Assembly: GCF_006716485.1 (NCBI RefSeq)
Contig: NZ_VFPD01000001.1
Span: 2,462,008-2,526,007 of the forward strand
From: Chryseobacterium aquifrigidense
GTDB lineage: Bacteria > Bacteroidota > Bacteroidia > Flavobacteriales > Weeksellaceae
Length of the DNA stretch: 64,000 nucleotides
Reading direction: 5' to 3'
Shown here piece after piece: positions 32,668 to 41,868 of the stretch. The notes below the pieces were generated by a model. The model did not search any database. It was not told the DNA's origin and worked only from the letters and a program-made list of their open reading frames with translations. Position 1 is the first letter of the stretch. Each line of letters starts with the position of its first letter. Position numbers and translations under genes: made by a program.

Positions 32668-35600
32668 ATGAAACGAAAAATTACGATTTTATCTTTAATC
32701 GCTTTTGCATCAACACTTTACGCCCAAAGAAACACCATAGAATGGAATGGCTCTAAAATTCAGGATTTTGGTGACACAAAATTAAATCTTCCCAATTTTA
32801 AAAATGAAGGTTTTTCTTACAGCCAAAATAATGTTTTTATAGTAAGCAAGCAAAAAATCGGAGAAAAGCAATTAAAAATCTCAGACCTTGTTTGGGAAAG
32901 CGTTTCTAACCAGGATTTGTTTGAGCTGGATAAAGGCAGACTTCCGGATTATGATGTAGCTGATGTTTCCTATTATACTTTGGATGGAGAAAGCTATGCC
33001 AGCGTTAGTATTGCTTTATTTAAAAATGTAAAAGGCCGTGTTCAGAGATTATCTTCGTTTAATGTTTCAGAAGCCTCTTCTTTTATCAATACAACAGGAA
33101 CTGTTAATAAAATAGGGACCACCGGAAATCCTTTGTCAAGTGGAAATTTTTATAAGATAAAGGTAGACAAGTCCGGAGTATTCAAAATCACCTCCCAGTT
33201 TCTAAGAGATAACGGAATCAATCCGAGTTCTGTAAATCCAAAAAATTTCAGAATCTACGGAAACGGAGGAGTAATGCTTCCTGAATATAATCAGGATCCG
33301 AGATATGGGGCTTTACAGGAAAATTCCATTCAGGTAGTAGGTGAAGATGATGGCGTATGGAATGATAATGACTATGCTCTTTTCTATGCACAAGGTCCGG
33401 ACGGATATAACCTTTATGACACAGGCAATGGAAACGGTTTTAAAAGACATGATACCCGATTCAGTGAAAGAAGTAATAATGTGAAAAACATCTATGAAGA
33501 TTTCTCATATTATTATATCAATTTTGACAAAGGAGCGGGAAAAAGAGTTCCCACTGTAGACGGAAACCTTCCTGCCCAGCTGATTACAAGATATGACAGT
33601 TACCAGGTGATCAATAAGGATCAGAAAAACCTGTTAAAAGTGGGAAGAACTTGGGTAGAGGACACTCCTTTCTCCAATGAAAAGACCATAACATTGACTA
33701 CCAATTCTCCTATACAGGCGAATGATGTAATACGATACAGAACTCAGGTGGTAGCGTATAACTCCCAGCAGAATACGATGGATTTTAAAATCAATAATTT
33801 AAATCCACACCCACAGCAGGTAATTCCTACAGATACCTCTTCCTATCAGTATACTTTCTATCCGGTAACATATACCGGGACATTAACCAATCTTACAGGA
33901 AATCAGTTTAATCTGGTTTATAACCCTGATATTTCCAAAAATCCGAATGGAACATTCTATTTTGATTATCTGGAAGTTCAGTATAAAGAGAATCTTGCAT
34001 TCAATGGTTCACAAATGAACTTCAGAGATTATTCCATTGTAAGTGGAAGCAATACAGACTATGGTTTCAGTATCAGTAATGCTGCTAATATAGAACAGGT
34101 ATGGGATATAACGGATATTACAAACGCTAACAGAAGAGTGAATAAAGCAGGAGGCGGCTCTTTCAACTTTGCGTACACGGCTGCTGATCAGAATTTCAAT
34201 AATGAATTTGTAGCTTTTCGTGCTGACGCTGCTTTTAGTCCACAGTTTGTAGGAAGAATTTCCAACCAGAATCTTTCTGCAATACAAAATGTAGATTATC
34301 TTATCCTTACCGTCCCTGAAATGATGGGCCAGGCACAAAGAATCGCCAACTATCATCAGACCACGCATAACTACAAAGTAGAAATTGTTGACATTAACAA
34401 AATCTATGAGGAATATGGCAGCGGAAGTAAAGATCTTACCGCAATCAGAGATTTTGTAAGCAAACTCAATACTCCTCTGGGCAGACTTCAGTATGTCTTT
34501 ATTCTCGGGGATACTTCATACGATTATAAAAACAGGGTTCCGAATAATTCAAACGTTGTTTCCAGCTATCAGAGCGAACAGTCTTCAGATTATGTATCCT
34601 CTTTTGTTACGGATGATTATATTGTAATGACAAAGCCGCAGACAACATTATTAATTGAAAACAATTTACCGGACCTGCCTGTGGGTAGAATTCCTGCAGC
34701 CAATGTAAGTGAAGCCGGAGATATGATTAATAAAACACTGGCTTATTATAATTCTCTTCAGGGTCAATCCTCTCCTTTTGGAGACTGGCGTATGCGGCTT
34801 GATTTTGTAGTGGATGATAATGACGAAGGAGGCGGACCTTTCCATAATGTAATGAACAACTCGCTGGCAAGTATATTTGAACAGCCAGGTCAGCAGGAAC
34901 TTAAAGAGTATAATGTAAAAAAATTATACATGGATGCCTTTACCGCTCAGAGTACATCCGGAGGGCGAAGATATCCGCAGGTAAACCAGGCCATTTCCAA
35001 TGCGATAGGAAATAGTTTGTATCTATTCTATTTCGGACATGGAGGAATTAATGGTTGGGCACAGGAAAGAGTGCTTACCAGTACAGAGGTTCAGAATGCC
35101 AACAACTTCTCTAATGTATACAGCAGATTCCCGTTTGTATCAACCATCACTTGTGAATTCACATTATGGGACGAACCTGCAACCAACTCTGTAGGGGAAC
35201 AGTTTATTAAAATGAAGCAAGGAGGCGTTTCTACCATGATTACTTCCAGCCGTGCTATCGGGGTAGATTATGGACGTGATTTTACCAATACATTAACTCA
35301 GAATATTTTTAAGCTAACCAATGACGATTTTAACTCATTAGGAAATGCCCAATTAATTGCCAAAAAACAAAAAGGGCCCAACAGCAACCATTTAAAAGTA
35401 AACTTCCTGGGTGATCCGGCTATGAAATTAAGCAGACCCCAAAGGCTTCTTGTCATTGATAATATTGAAACTCCGGTTCCAGGGCTGATCAGAGGTTTGG
35501 ATTTTGTAAAAATTAAAGGACACATTAATAATCCGAACGGAACACTTAACAATACCTTCAACGGAAAAGTCAGCATCAATATTTTTGATAAGAGATTAAA

Positions 35601-36570
35601 CAAGAAAACACTTAATAACAGTGGAATTCTGACTCCGGTTTTGGATTATACTGAAGAAGGAAGTGCTATTGTAAAATCTGCAGGAATTGCTGTAAACGGA
35701 GTATTCACTGCTGAATTCTATGTTCCTAAAGATATTAATTATGCTGTAGGACAGGGAAGAATACTGGCCTATGCTGATAACAAATCAACGGATGTTTTTA
35801 ACAACCAGGCTGTACAGGTGGGTGATATCAATCCTAATGGAATCAATGATAATCAACCTCCAAAAGTAAAACTGTATATGAATAACACCAACTTTGCAGA
35901 TGGTGGAATTACCAACCAGAATCCTATGCTTCTTGCCTGTCTAACCGATGATACGGGAATCAACTCAACAGGATCCGGTGTAGGGCATGATATTACCGTA
36001 TATCTTGACGGGCAGATTATCAATACTGTTGTTTTAAATGATTTTTATGCTCCGGGAGAAGGTAACGGATGCTTAAATCCAAGCCTTGCCGAATACCAGA
36101 AAGGGAATGTAACCTACCCATTCAGAAATCTGTCAATCGGGCAACACCAATTAACATTTAAAGTTTGGGACATAAACAATAATTCTACAACTGCTACGTT
36201 AAATTTTGAAGTTAAAGATGAATCTGACCAACACCTGACGATCAATCGTCCGCTGAACTGGCCAAATCCATTTACCAATAAAACTTATATTCAGTTTGAA
36301 CACAATTGTGATGATATTCTGGATGTGAACGTGCAAATTTATACAATAACTGGAAGATTGGTAAGAACTTTATCGCAGCCGGTGGTTGCAGAACCGTTCC
36401 TACAGGGCTTCAGAACCCCTCGTCAGGCAATAGAATGGGACGGAAGAGATGATTTTGGTTCTACAGTAGCAAAAGGTACGTATATTTTTAAGATATTTGC
36501 AAAAAGTCAAAATCAAGAAAAATGCAAAGGAAGTGCTACAGCTGTAGAAAAAATGGTACTTTTGAAATAA
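32668..36570 (+). CDS. porU: Type IX secretion system sortase PorU
   Basis: Surface cysteine protease that removes the C-terminal domain of T9SS cargo and attaches it to the cell surface. The signal peptide MKRKITILSLIAFASTLYAQ is followed by a long N-terminal region and a gingipain-type peptidase C25 domain. Its dyad is His791 (FGHGGINGW) and Cys829 (TITCEFTLWDEP). TLPVGRIPAAN-like (DLPVGRIPAANVSEAGDM) and FLGDPAMKLSRP are also C25 landmarks. The C-terminus has a CTD-like end (NWPNPFTNKTYIQFEH ... KGTYIFKIFA). At 1300 residues the length is normal. porV follows 60 bases later. Confidence 0.95.
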   Translation: MKRKITILSLIAFASTLYAQRNTIEWNGSKIQDFGDTKLNLPNFKNEGFSYSQNNVFIVSKQKIGEKQLKISDLVWESVSNQDLFELDKGRLPDYDVADVSYYTLDGESYASVSIALFKNVKGRVQRLSSFNVSEASSFINTTGTVNKIGTTGNPLSSGNFYKIKVDKSGVFKITSQFLRDNGINPSSVNPKNFRIYGNGGVMLPEYNQDPRYGALQENSIQVVGEDDGVWNDNDYALFYAQGPDGYNLYDTGNGNGFKRHDTRFSERSNNVKNIYEDFSYYYINFDKGAGKRVPTVDGNLPAQLITRYDSYQVINKDQKNLLKVGRTWVEDTPFSNEKTITLTTNSPIQANDVIRYRTQVVAYNSQQNTMDFKINNLNPHPQQVIPTDTSSYQYTFYPVTYTGTLTNLTGNQFNLVYNPDISKNPNGTFYFDYLEVQYKENLAFNGSQMNFRDYSIVSGSNTDYGFSISNAANIEQVWDITDITNANRRVNKAGGGSFNFAYTAADQNFNNEFVAFRADAAFSPQFVGRISNQNLSAIQNVDYLILTVPEMMGQAQRIANYHQTTHNYKVEIVDINKIYEEYGSGSKDLTAIRDFVSKLNTPLGRLQYVFILGDTSYDYKNRVPNNSNVVSSYQSEQSSDYVSSFVTDDYIVMTKPQTTLLIENNLPDLPVGRIPAANVSEAGDMINKTLAYYNSLQGQSSPFGDWRMRLDFVVDDNDEGGGPFHNVMNNSLASIFEQPGQQELKEYNVKKLYMDAFTAQSTSGGRRYPQVNQAISNAIGNSLYLFYFGHGGINGWAQERVLTSTEVQNANNFSNVYSRFPFVSTITCEFTLWDEPATNSVGEQFIKMKQGGVSTMITSSRAIGVDYGRDFTNTLTQNIFKLTNDDFNSLGNAQLIAKKQKGPNSNHLKVNFLGDPAMKLSRPQRLLVIDNIETPVPGLIRGLDFVKIKGHINNPNGTLNNTFNGKVSINIFDKRLNKKTLNNSGILTPVLDYTEEGSAIVKSAGIAVNGVFTAEFYVPKDINYAVGQGRILAYADNKSTDVFNNQAVQVGDINPNGINDNQPPKVKLYMNNTNFADGGITNQNPMLLACLTDDTGINSTGSGVGHDITVYLDGQIINTVVLNDFYAPGEGNGCLNPSLAEYQKGNVTYPFRNLSIGQHQLTFKVWDINNNSTTATLNFEVKDESDQHLTINRPLNWPNPFTNKTYIQFEHNCDDILDVNVQIYTITGRLVRTLSQPVVAEPFLQGFRTPRQAIEWDGRDDFGSTVAKGTYIFKIFAKSQNQEKCKGSATAVEKMVLLK

Positions 36571-36630
36571 TAAAATAGAACAATAGATAATAATATTAAT
36601 AAAAAACTGATAATATATAAAAGACAACAT

Positions 36631-37794
36631 ATGAATTTAACTACTAAACTGCTATTAGGATTTGGTTTGAGTGCTGGTTTTTTAGGCTATTCGCAAGATT
36701 TAGGTAAAGTAAACCCAGTTCTTACCGGAGCTCCTTTCTTAAGAATTGCACCTGATGCGAGATCGGGAGGTATGGGAGATCAGGGGGTGGTAACCTCTCC
36801 GGATGCATTTTCACAATTCTGGAATGCGGCTAAATACCCTTTCAGCAGGACAAGTTCTTCCGTAGGTCTTAACTATACGCCTTACATGGGAAAACTTACC
36901 AATGATGTATTCTTATTATATGCTTCGTTCCATAAGTTTTTGGGGCAGGAAGAAAGATCTACAATTTCTGCGAGTATCTATTATTTCAATATGGGACAGG
37001 TAGACCTGACTCAATTGGTAGGTACAGAAATCGCTTCCATGGGTACATCAAAACCAAACGAATTCTCCATTGACGTTGCCTACGCTTTGAAACTTTCTGA
37101 TTCATTCTCCGGAGCTGTTACCGGTAGATTTATCCGTTCAGACTTAGCCGGAGGATTCAATACAGATACTACACTTAAAGCGGCCAACAGTTTTGCAGTA
37201 GACGTTTCAGGATACTATACCTCTCCAAGATTCTCCAGTATTGGTGGATATGATGGTAAAGTGAATGCAGGTTTAGCAATTCAGAACTTAGGTCCGAAAC
37301 TGGATTATACAGGAAATGAAGAATCAAGATCTTATCTTCCTACTATGGCAAGATTAGGGGTTGGATATGACATGTACCTGGATGATATGAACAGAGTTGG
37401 AATTTCTGTGGAAGGTTCCAAACTTTTGGTTCCAGGATCTGAGTATGCAGGAATAGACCCTAATACAAGACAGCCTATTTATCAGATCCCTAATGTAGGA
37501 CCAATGGCTGGTATCGGAAAATCTTTCAAAAATAAAAACAGTATCATGTACAGTGGTGCTTTAGAATATTCATATGACAATGCATTTTCTGTAAGAGGAG
37601 GTTACTTCCATGAAAGTGAAGAGCAGGGAGCAAGACAGTTTGCAACTGCGGGTGTTGGGTTAAGATACCGTTCTTTCGGACTTGATCTTTCTTACCTGAT
37701 CAACATGTCCAAGATCAACAGTGCTTTGGATAACACACTTCGTTTCGGTCTTACCTGGAACATTGGAGAAGAAACATCTAATAACGATCGTTAA
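36631..37794 (+). CDS. porV: Type IX secretion system outer membrane protein PorV
   Basis: FadL-like outer-membrane barrel that shuttles T9SS cargo from the translocon to the PorU sortase complex. Signal peptide MNLTTKLLLGFGLSAGFLGYSQ, then the conserved NPVLTGAPFLRIAPDARSGG and MGDQGVVTSPDAFSQFWNAAK opening that is diagnostic for PorV, barrel strands, and the final strand NTLRFGLTWNIG. The length is 387. It is expressed with porU and ends at a strong terminator. Confidence 0.95.
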   Translation: MNLTTKLLLGFGLSAGFLGYSQDLGKVNPVLTGAPFLRIAPDARSGGMGDQGVVTSPDAFSQFWNAAKYPFSRTSSSVGLNYTPYMGKLTNDVFLLYASFHKFLGQEERSTISASIYYFNMGQVDLTQLVGTEIASMGTSKPNEFSIDVAYALKLSDSFSGAVTGRFIRSDLAGGFNTDTTLKAANSFAVDVSGYYTSPRFSSIGGYDGKVNAGLAIQNLGPKLDYTGNEESRSYLPTMARLGVGYDMYLDDMNRVGISVEGSKLLVPGSEYAGIDPNTRQPIYQIPNVGPMAGIGKSFKNKNSIMYSGALEYSYDNAFSVRGGYFHESEEQGARQFATAGVGLRYRSFGLDLSYLINMSKINSALDNTLRFGLTWNIGEETSNNDR

Positions 37795-37812
37795 AAAAGC
37801 AACAGCTCTATA

Positions 37813-37848
37813 AAAAAAAGCCTCATACATTGTATTGAGGCTTTTTTA
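37813..37848 (+). terminator. Terminator of porU-porV
   Basis: AAAAAAGCCTCA / TGAGGCTTTTTT stem with internal ATAC pairing, 19 bases after the porV stop. Confidence 0.88.
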
Positions 37849-37900
37849 TGTCAATTGTCAATCGTCAATCCGCTACGCTTGTCAATTTATTTTCACACTA

Positions 37901-37948
37901 GACCATTCACTATTCACTTTGCGAAGCAAAAATTCACTATTGATTTTT
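37901..37948. repeat. Dispersed TTTGCGAAGCAAA/ATTCACTATTGA repeat, copy 2
   Basis: The small hairpin TTTGCGAAGCAAA (37918-37930) is flanked by CATTCACTATTCAC and AATTCACTATTGAT. It is the reverse complement of the copy at 18897-18940. Confidence 0.55.
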
Positions 37949-38135
37949 AAGGTAAGAATTCGTGGAACAAGATTTGTTAGCTGTTGTGTTAAAAATTGAC
38001 TAATACGAGCTGCGAATCATTGGTATGTTTCTTCTGTCAATTCTTTTTTAATAGCACTATAGCACAATTAAAAAAAATATAACATTAAGTTGAGAAAAGT
38101 CTTTTTTTTATGGCAATTTTGTTAAATTCAATAGC

Positions 38136-38143
38136 TATTTTTG
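38136..38143 (+). promoter_or_regulatory. -7 promoter element (TATTTTTG) abutting FUSC start codon
   Basis: A perfect TAnnTTTG ends only 4 bases before the ATG at 38148, so transcription would begin at or next to the start codon. Confidence 0.5.
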
Positions 38144-38147
38144 TAAT

Positions 38148-40412
38148 ATGAACTATTCGGCGGAGCTAAAAAAATTTGTAACCAGTCAGTATGTATATTC
38201 TGCCATCAGAATTACATTAGCTACTGTTCTGCCTTGTTTAGTCCTTGCCCACTTCGGGATTTTGAAAGAATACTTCCTTTTCCCACTGGGAACCAGCTTT
38301 GTAGCGCTTACAGACCAACCCGGTCCTTTTATCCGAAGAAGAAATGCCCTTACTTTTGCGATCTGTTGTTTTGTCTTTGTAGCCCTCATCGCCAGCCTTG
38401 TAATGAACATCAAAGTCCTGGTCATTCTGGAGGTCATTATCTTCGGAATGTTTTTCTCCCTGATCGGCGTTTATGGTCAGAGATTAGCTGCGGTAGGCTC
38501 ATTATCCCTTGTGGTACTCGCCATCTTTATTGACGGACATCTTACAGGGAGCAATATCTTTAAAAGTTTACTGATTTTTGCTTCCGGCTGTATCTGGTTT
38601 TTACTTATATTCCTTATTGTAACTACCATTCGTCCCTATAAACTGGCAAGCCAGATGATTGGGGAAAATTATCTTCAACTGGCTGAGTTTTTAAAGATCA
38701 AGGCCAATTACTATCAGAAAAATCCTGATTTTAATAAGTTGACTACTCAGGTTATTGCCAAGCAGATTGAAATAAAAAACCTTCAGGAAGACACCAGGGA
38801 AACCGTTTTTAAAACCAGAACCATCGTCAATGAATCTACGACCACCAGTCGTCTATTGATGCTGATGTTCCTAAATTCCATGGACCTTCATGAAAAGCTG
38901 ATGACTTCTGAAAGTGACTATCAGAAATTACAGCAGAGCTTTGAAGACAGTATGATTCTGGTGAATATCCATGATTATCTTAACCTTTTGGCAGAAGAGA
39001 TCACCAATATCGGAATTGCCCTTCAAAGTGGTACCAGAGCAAAGCCGATGTTTAATCTGGAACAGGAGTTAAAAAGTTTAAATTATAATTATTTCGAACT
39101 CAGAAATAAACAGCTTTCACCGGACAATCTGGAAAATTTCATGATCCTGCGTCAGATCCTGATGCGTATCTATGAAATTACAAAAGAAATCAACGAGATC
39201 TATAAAGTATTTTCACAGGATATCAAACTGGCGAAAAGTTTATCAACAGGACTGGACCTTAAGAAATTTATGCCTAATGAGCCTAAATTGAATGCCAAGG
39301 TTCTGAGGAATAATATTTCATTATCATCTTCCCATTTCCGTCATGCCATAAGAATTACAACAGCTTTATTGCTGGGATATGTTTTTTCTATGTTCGATTT
39401 TCTCGTCCTGGGGCATACGTATTGGATATTAATTACCATTACAGCAATCTTAAAACCAGCTTATTCCATCACTAAACAGAGAAACCTTCTTCGTCTGTAT
39501 GGAACGATTGCCGGGGCAAGTATTGCTTATGCGATTCTGTATTTTGTACATATTAACGGCGTTTTATTTGCGATCCTTCTGATCAGCATGATCATGTGTT
39601 TCAGTTTTCTGAAAGGGAGGTATTTCTGGGCGGTATTATTCATGACGATCTATGTGTTCCTCAGCTTTAATTTTTTAAATCCGGGTAAAGTCAATATTAT
39701 TTTTAAAGACAGAATTTTTGATACCGCTATTGCCGGAATTATTGCCTTTGCCGTATCCTATATAGTATTACCTGTTTGGGAACATACCCAAAATCTGGAT
39801 CTGATGAAGAAATCTGCTGCAGACAACCTTATCTATTTCCAGAGTGTGATTTCTAAATTCTTACAGGGAAATTTCGATCTTGAAGATTATAAGGTAAAAC
39901 GAAAAAATGCCATTATTTCTTTGGCCAACCTCTCTGATAATTTCCAGAGAATGATTTCCGATCCTAAAAATCAGCAGAAAAAACTGGAAGTAGTTCATCA
40001 GTTTGTGGCAACGTCTCACCTGATTACTGCCTACACAGCTTCCCTATCCCAATATGCGAAAAGTAATGAACAGTATCCTGAAATAGATGCTGAAAGCTGG
40101 AGCAGAAAGATTGAGGCAGAAATGCAGCAGACCTCTACCCTTCTCAACGGAAATGATGTTAATGAAACATTGAAAATGGAAAGCCGCCTTGAGCCGGAAG
40201 ATTCTTCCATTGAAGATATGCTCCTGAAAAGAAAAACAGAGATTGAGGAAAATGAAATTGTGGACCGAAGAGATCCTGATAAAATTTCCCATTTAACCGA
40301 GCTTAAAAATATCCACGATATCCTGGAACTGATCTATGATGTAGCAAAAGAGCAGAGAAAAGTGATCGAAAAATATAAAAACGAAACTGAGCCTACTCCT
40401 CCACAATCGTAA
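38148..40412 (+). CDS. FUSC-family inner membrane protein (YccS-like)
   Basis: A 754-residue protein with two sets of transmembrane helices. The N-terminal set is in about 17-165 (IRITLATVLPCLVLAHFG, IVLEVIIFGMFFSLIGVYG) and the second in about 400-540 (AIRITTALLLGYVFSMFDFLVLGHTYWILI, AILLISMIMCFSFLKGRYFW). Long helical cytoplasmic segments follow each set. This duplicated layout is that of the YccS/YhfK and aromatic-acid exporter (FUSC) family. The substrate is unknown. Its 3' end overlaps the convergent phosphopantetheinyl transferase gene by 20 bases. Confidence 0.87.
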   Translation: MNYSAELKKFVTSQYVYSAIRITLATVLPCLVLAHFGILKEYFLFPLGTSFVALTDQPGPFIRRRNALTFAICCFVFVALIASLVMNIKVLVILEVIIFGMFFSLIGVYGQRLAAVGSLSLVVLAIFIDGHLTGSNIFKSLLIFASGCIWFLLIFLIVTTIRPYKLASQMIGENYLQLAEFLKIKANYYQKNPDFNKLTTQVIAKQIEIKNLQEDTRETVFKTRTIVNESTTTSRLLMLMFLNSMDLHEKLMTSESDYQKLQQSFEDSMILVNIHDYLNLLAEEITNIGIALQSGTRAKPMFNLEQELKSLNYNYFELRNKQLSPDNLENFMILRQILMRIYEITKEINEIYKVFSQDIKLAKSLSTGLDLKKFMPNEPKLNAKVLRNNISLSSSHFRHAIRITTALLLGYVFSMFDFLVLGHTYWILITITAILKPAYSITKQRNLLRLYGTIAGASIAYAILYFVHINGVLFAILLISMIMCFSFLKGRYFWAVLFMTIYVFLSFNFLNPGKVNIIFKDRIFDTAIAGIIAFAVSYIVLPVWEHTQNLDLMKKSAADNLIYFQSVISKFLQGNFDLEDYKVKRKNAIISLANLSDNFQRMISDPKNQQKKLEVVHQFVATSHLITAYTASLSQYAKSNEQYPEIDAESWSRKIEAEMQQTSTLLNGNDVNETLKMESRLEPEDSSIEDMLLKRKTEIEENEIVDRRDPDKISHLTELKNIHDILELIYDVAKEQRKVIEKYKNETEPTPPQS

Positions 40413-41007
40413 AGCAGTAGTCGTCAAAAAACTCTACTCTCGCTTTAAATTCATCTGAAAACTGATCATCATATACTCTGCAGCTTATTTTATGAAGATG
40501 TTTCAGCTCGAAAGGTTTTACTTCGTAATTCTTTTTTAAAGACCAGTATTTTGAGTGATGGATTTTGTACATACTTTCTTTTACACTCCATATAATAGTA
40601 TAGAAAGTATCCGCTTTGTCTTCAGGAATAAATCCACGCTCATTTTCATAGGTAAATTTATCAATTACCCTTAAGATCTTAGGATTGAATTTTTCAACAT
40701 CAATTCCTATTTTATTTTTAGATAGAGCGATGGCCGCAAAGGGAAAAGAATGCGTAATAGAAATTTCCGCATCGTTGGGAGAAAGAAAAGGTTCTCTTTC
40801 CTTATATAAAATTTTAGAATTTGGTTTCAATCCTTTCAGGAGTTTACGAACCATCAGCACCTCCAGTAATTTTTTAGGATGATAATCTTTTACCTTCTCC
40901 GCATTTTCCGGCTCGAGAAGCTGGTTGATATCAAGCTCTTCACTTTCATCATACTTCCAAACAAGGATTGTGGCATTATCATCTGAAAAATCTCTGTAGA
41001 GGGGCAT
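40393..41007 (-). CDS. 4'-phosphopantetheinyl transferase superfamily protein
   Basis: Transfers phosphopantetheine from CoA to carrier proteins. Start chosen at 41007 (MPLYRDFSDDNATILVWKYDE); an in-frame ATG at 41025 would sit almost on the promoter box at 41023-41030. The Mg/CoA-binding motifs IGIDVEKF and WSVKESMYK are intact, and SITHSFPFAAIAL is the usual preceding motif. About 204 residues, Sfp-like in general shape. The carrier partner is not nearby. Confidence 0.9.
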   Translation of the reverse strand: MPLYRDFSDDNATILVWKYDESEELDINQLLEPENAEKVKDYHPKKLLEVLMVRKLLKGLKPNSKILYKEREPFLSPNDAEISITHSFPFAAIALSKNKIGIDVEKFNPKILRVIDKFTYENERGFIPEDKADTFYTIIWSVKESMYKIHHSKYWSLKKNYEVKPFELKHLHKISCRVYDDQFSDEFKARVEFFDDYCFTIVEE

Positions 41008-41022
41008 TCTTTTTTTATTGGA

Positions 41023-41030
41023 CAAAAGTA
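41023..41030 (-). promoter_or_regulatory. -7 promoter element (TACTTTTG) of the phosphopantetheinyl transferase
   Basis: A minus-strand TAnnTTTG lies 15 bases upstream of the chosen ATG. Confidence 0.45.
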
Positions 41031-41039
41031 CTAAAAAAA

Positions 41040-41180
41040 AGCTTGAAGATAGGAGCTGGAAGATGGAAGTTATTATTCGTGGTAAAAGAATTTTCAGACT
41101 TTACAAAAGAACTGTTTAAGAAAAAACAAACTCTTTGTCTCCTTAATCTTTACAAACCTTCAGCTCCCAGCTCCCATCTT
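41040..41180. repeat. AGCTGGAAG-type miniature repeat with imperfect inverted ends, copy 2
   Basis: The left end GGAGCTGGAAGATGGAAGTT (41052-41071) is answered by right end CAGCTCCCAGCTCCCATCTT (41161-41180). The ends match the repeat at 29328-29470; the middle does not. A lone left end (AGAAGCTGGAAGTTAT) is at 54840-54855. Confidence 0.5.
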
Positions 41181-41182
41181 AA

Positions 41183-41701
41183 TTATTTAGACTGATGATT
41201 CACATCATTTCTATGCTCTACAATTTCCAGATTGGCATCCACGAAATAAGCACTTCCGAATCCGTTTACATACGATCCTTTTACAGGCTGCAAAGCAATT
41301 AAAATAAAATCTCCCATTTCGGAAATGACATCTACAACTTTCCCATGATTTTCTTTAAGTTTCGCCACTACAGTATTCCATACTTCAGAATCTCTATCAA
41401 TCTGAGAAGTGGTCGCTTCAATGGTAAGACGTTCGCGGGCATAGATCTGTTTAGTGGCAGATTCATCTTCAATAAACATAATGGATGTTTTTCTTCCGTC
41501 TGCAAGGTTTTTAGTATGTTTTGCCATAAAAGATACCAGAATATAGAATGTCTGCTCTACCTGAACAAAAGGAGCATAACTTGAATTGGGATTTCCTTCG
41601 GCATCTACAGTAGCGAGAATGATGCTTTTAGAAGAATTGATCAGTTCCTGTACTTTGGGAGCAACAGGTTTGATTTTCTTTTCCGTATGGGTTTGATTCA
41701 T
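41183..41701 (-). CDS. HugZ/pyridoxamine-phosphate-oxidase-like split-barrel protein
   Basis: FMN-binding split-barrel fold with KSIILATVDAEGNPNSSYAPFVQ, the strand-rich TFYILVSFMAKHTKNLADGRKTSIMFIED and the C-terminal GDFILIALQPVKGSYVNGFGSAYFVD, which resembles heme-utilisation HugZ proteins. The length is 172. A heme-degrading role is plausible but unproven; a general flavin reductase cannot be excluded. It is monocistronic, next to a miniature repeat. Confidence 0.78.
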   Translation of the reverse strand: MNQTHTEKKIKPVAPKVQELINSSKSIILATVDAEGNPNSSYAPFVQVEQTFYILVSFMAKHTKNLADGRKTSIMFIEDESATKQIYARERLTIEATTSQIDRDSEVWNTVVAKLKENHGKVVDVISEMGDFILIALQPVKGSYVNGFGSAYFVDANLEIVEHRNDVNHQSK

Positions 41702-41820
41702 AATATATTTATTTATCAGCTAAAATTAGTTATTTATATTAAGACTAAATAATATTAACTCATGTTTAATCTCATAAAACTGAACTTGATCTGTTGTTTT
41801 TATATCTTAATTATAAATCG

Positions 41821-41828
41821 TAATTTTG
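41821..41828 (+). promoter_or_regulatory. -7 promoter element (TAATTTTG) of ahcY
   Basis: A perfect TAnnTTTG, 40 bases before the ATG. TTG at 41794-41796 is the nearest -33-like sequence but is somewhat far. Confidence 0.5.
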
Positions 41829-41868
41829 CCTTTCGTTATCAATTGAATTTAAAAACTATTCATTACAT

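Larger units (their letters stand above)
37795..38147. other. 353-base intergenic region after porV
   Basis: It holds the porV terminator, short GTCAAT direct repeats (37849-37888, including CCGCTACGCTTG), a copy of the TTTGCGAAGCAAA repeat (37901-37948), an AT-rich stretch, and a -7 box directly before the FUSC gene. No gene is seen. Confidence 0.6.

Noticed and set aside
41702..41868. SAH riboswitch upstream of ahcY
   Set aside because: I see no conserved riboswitch core or strong pairing; only a -7 promoter element is supported.
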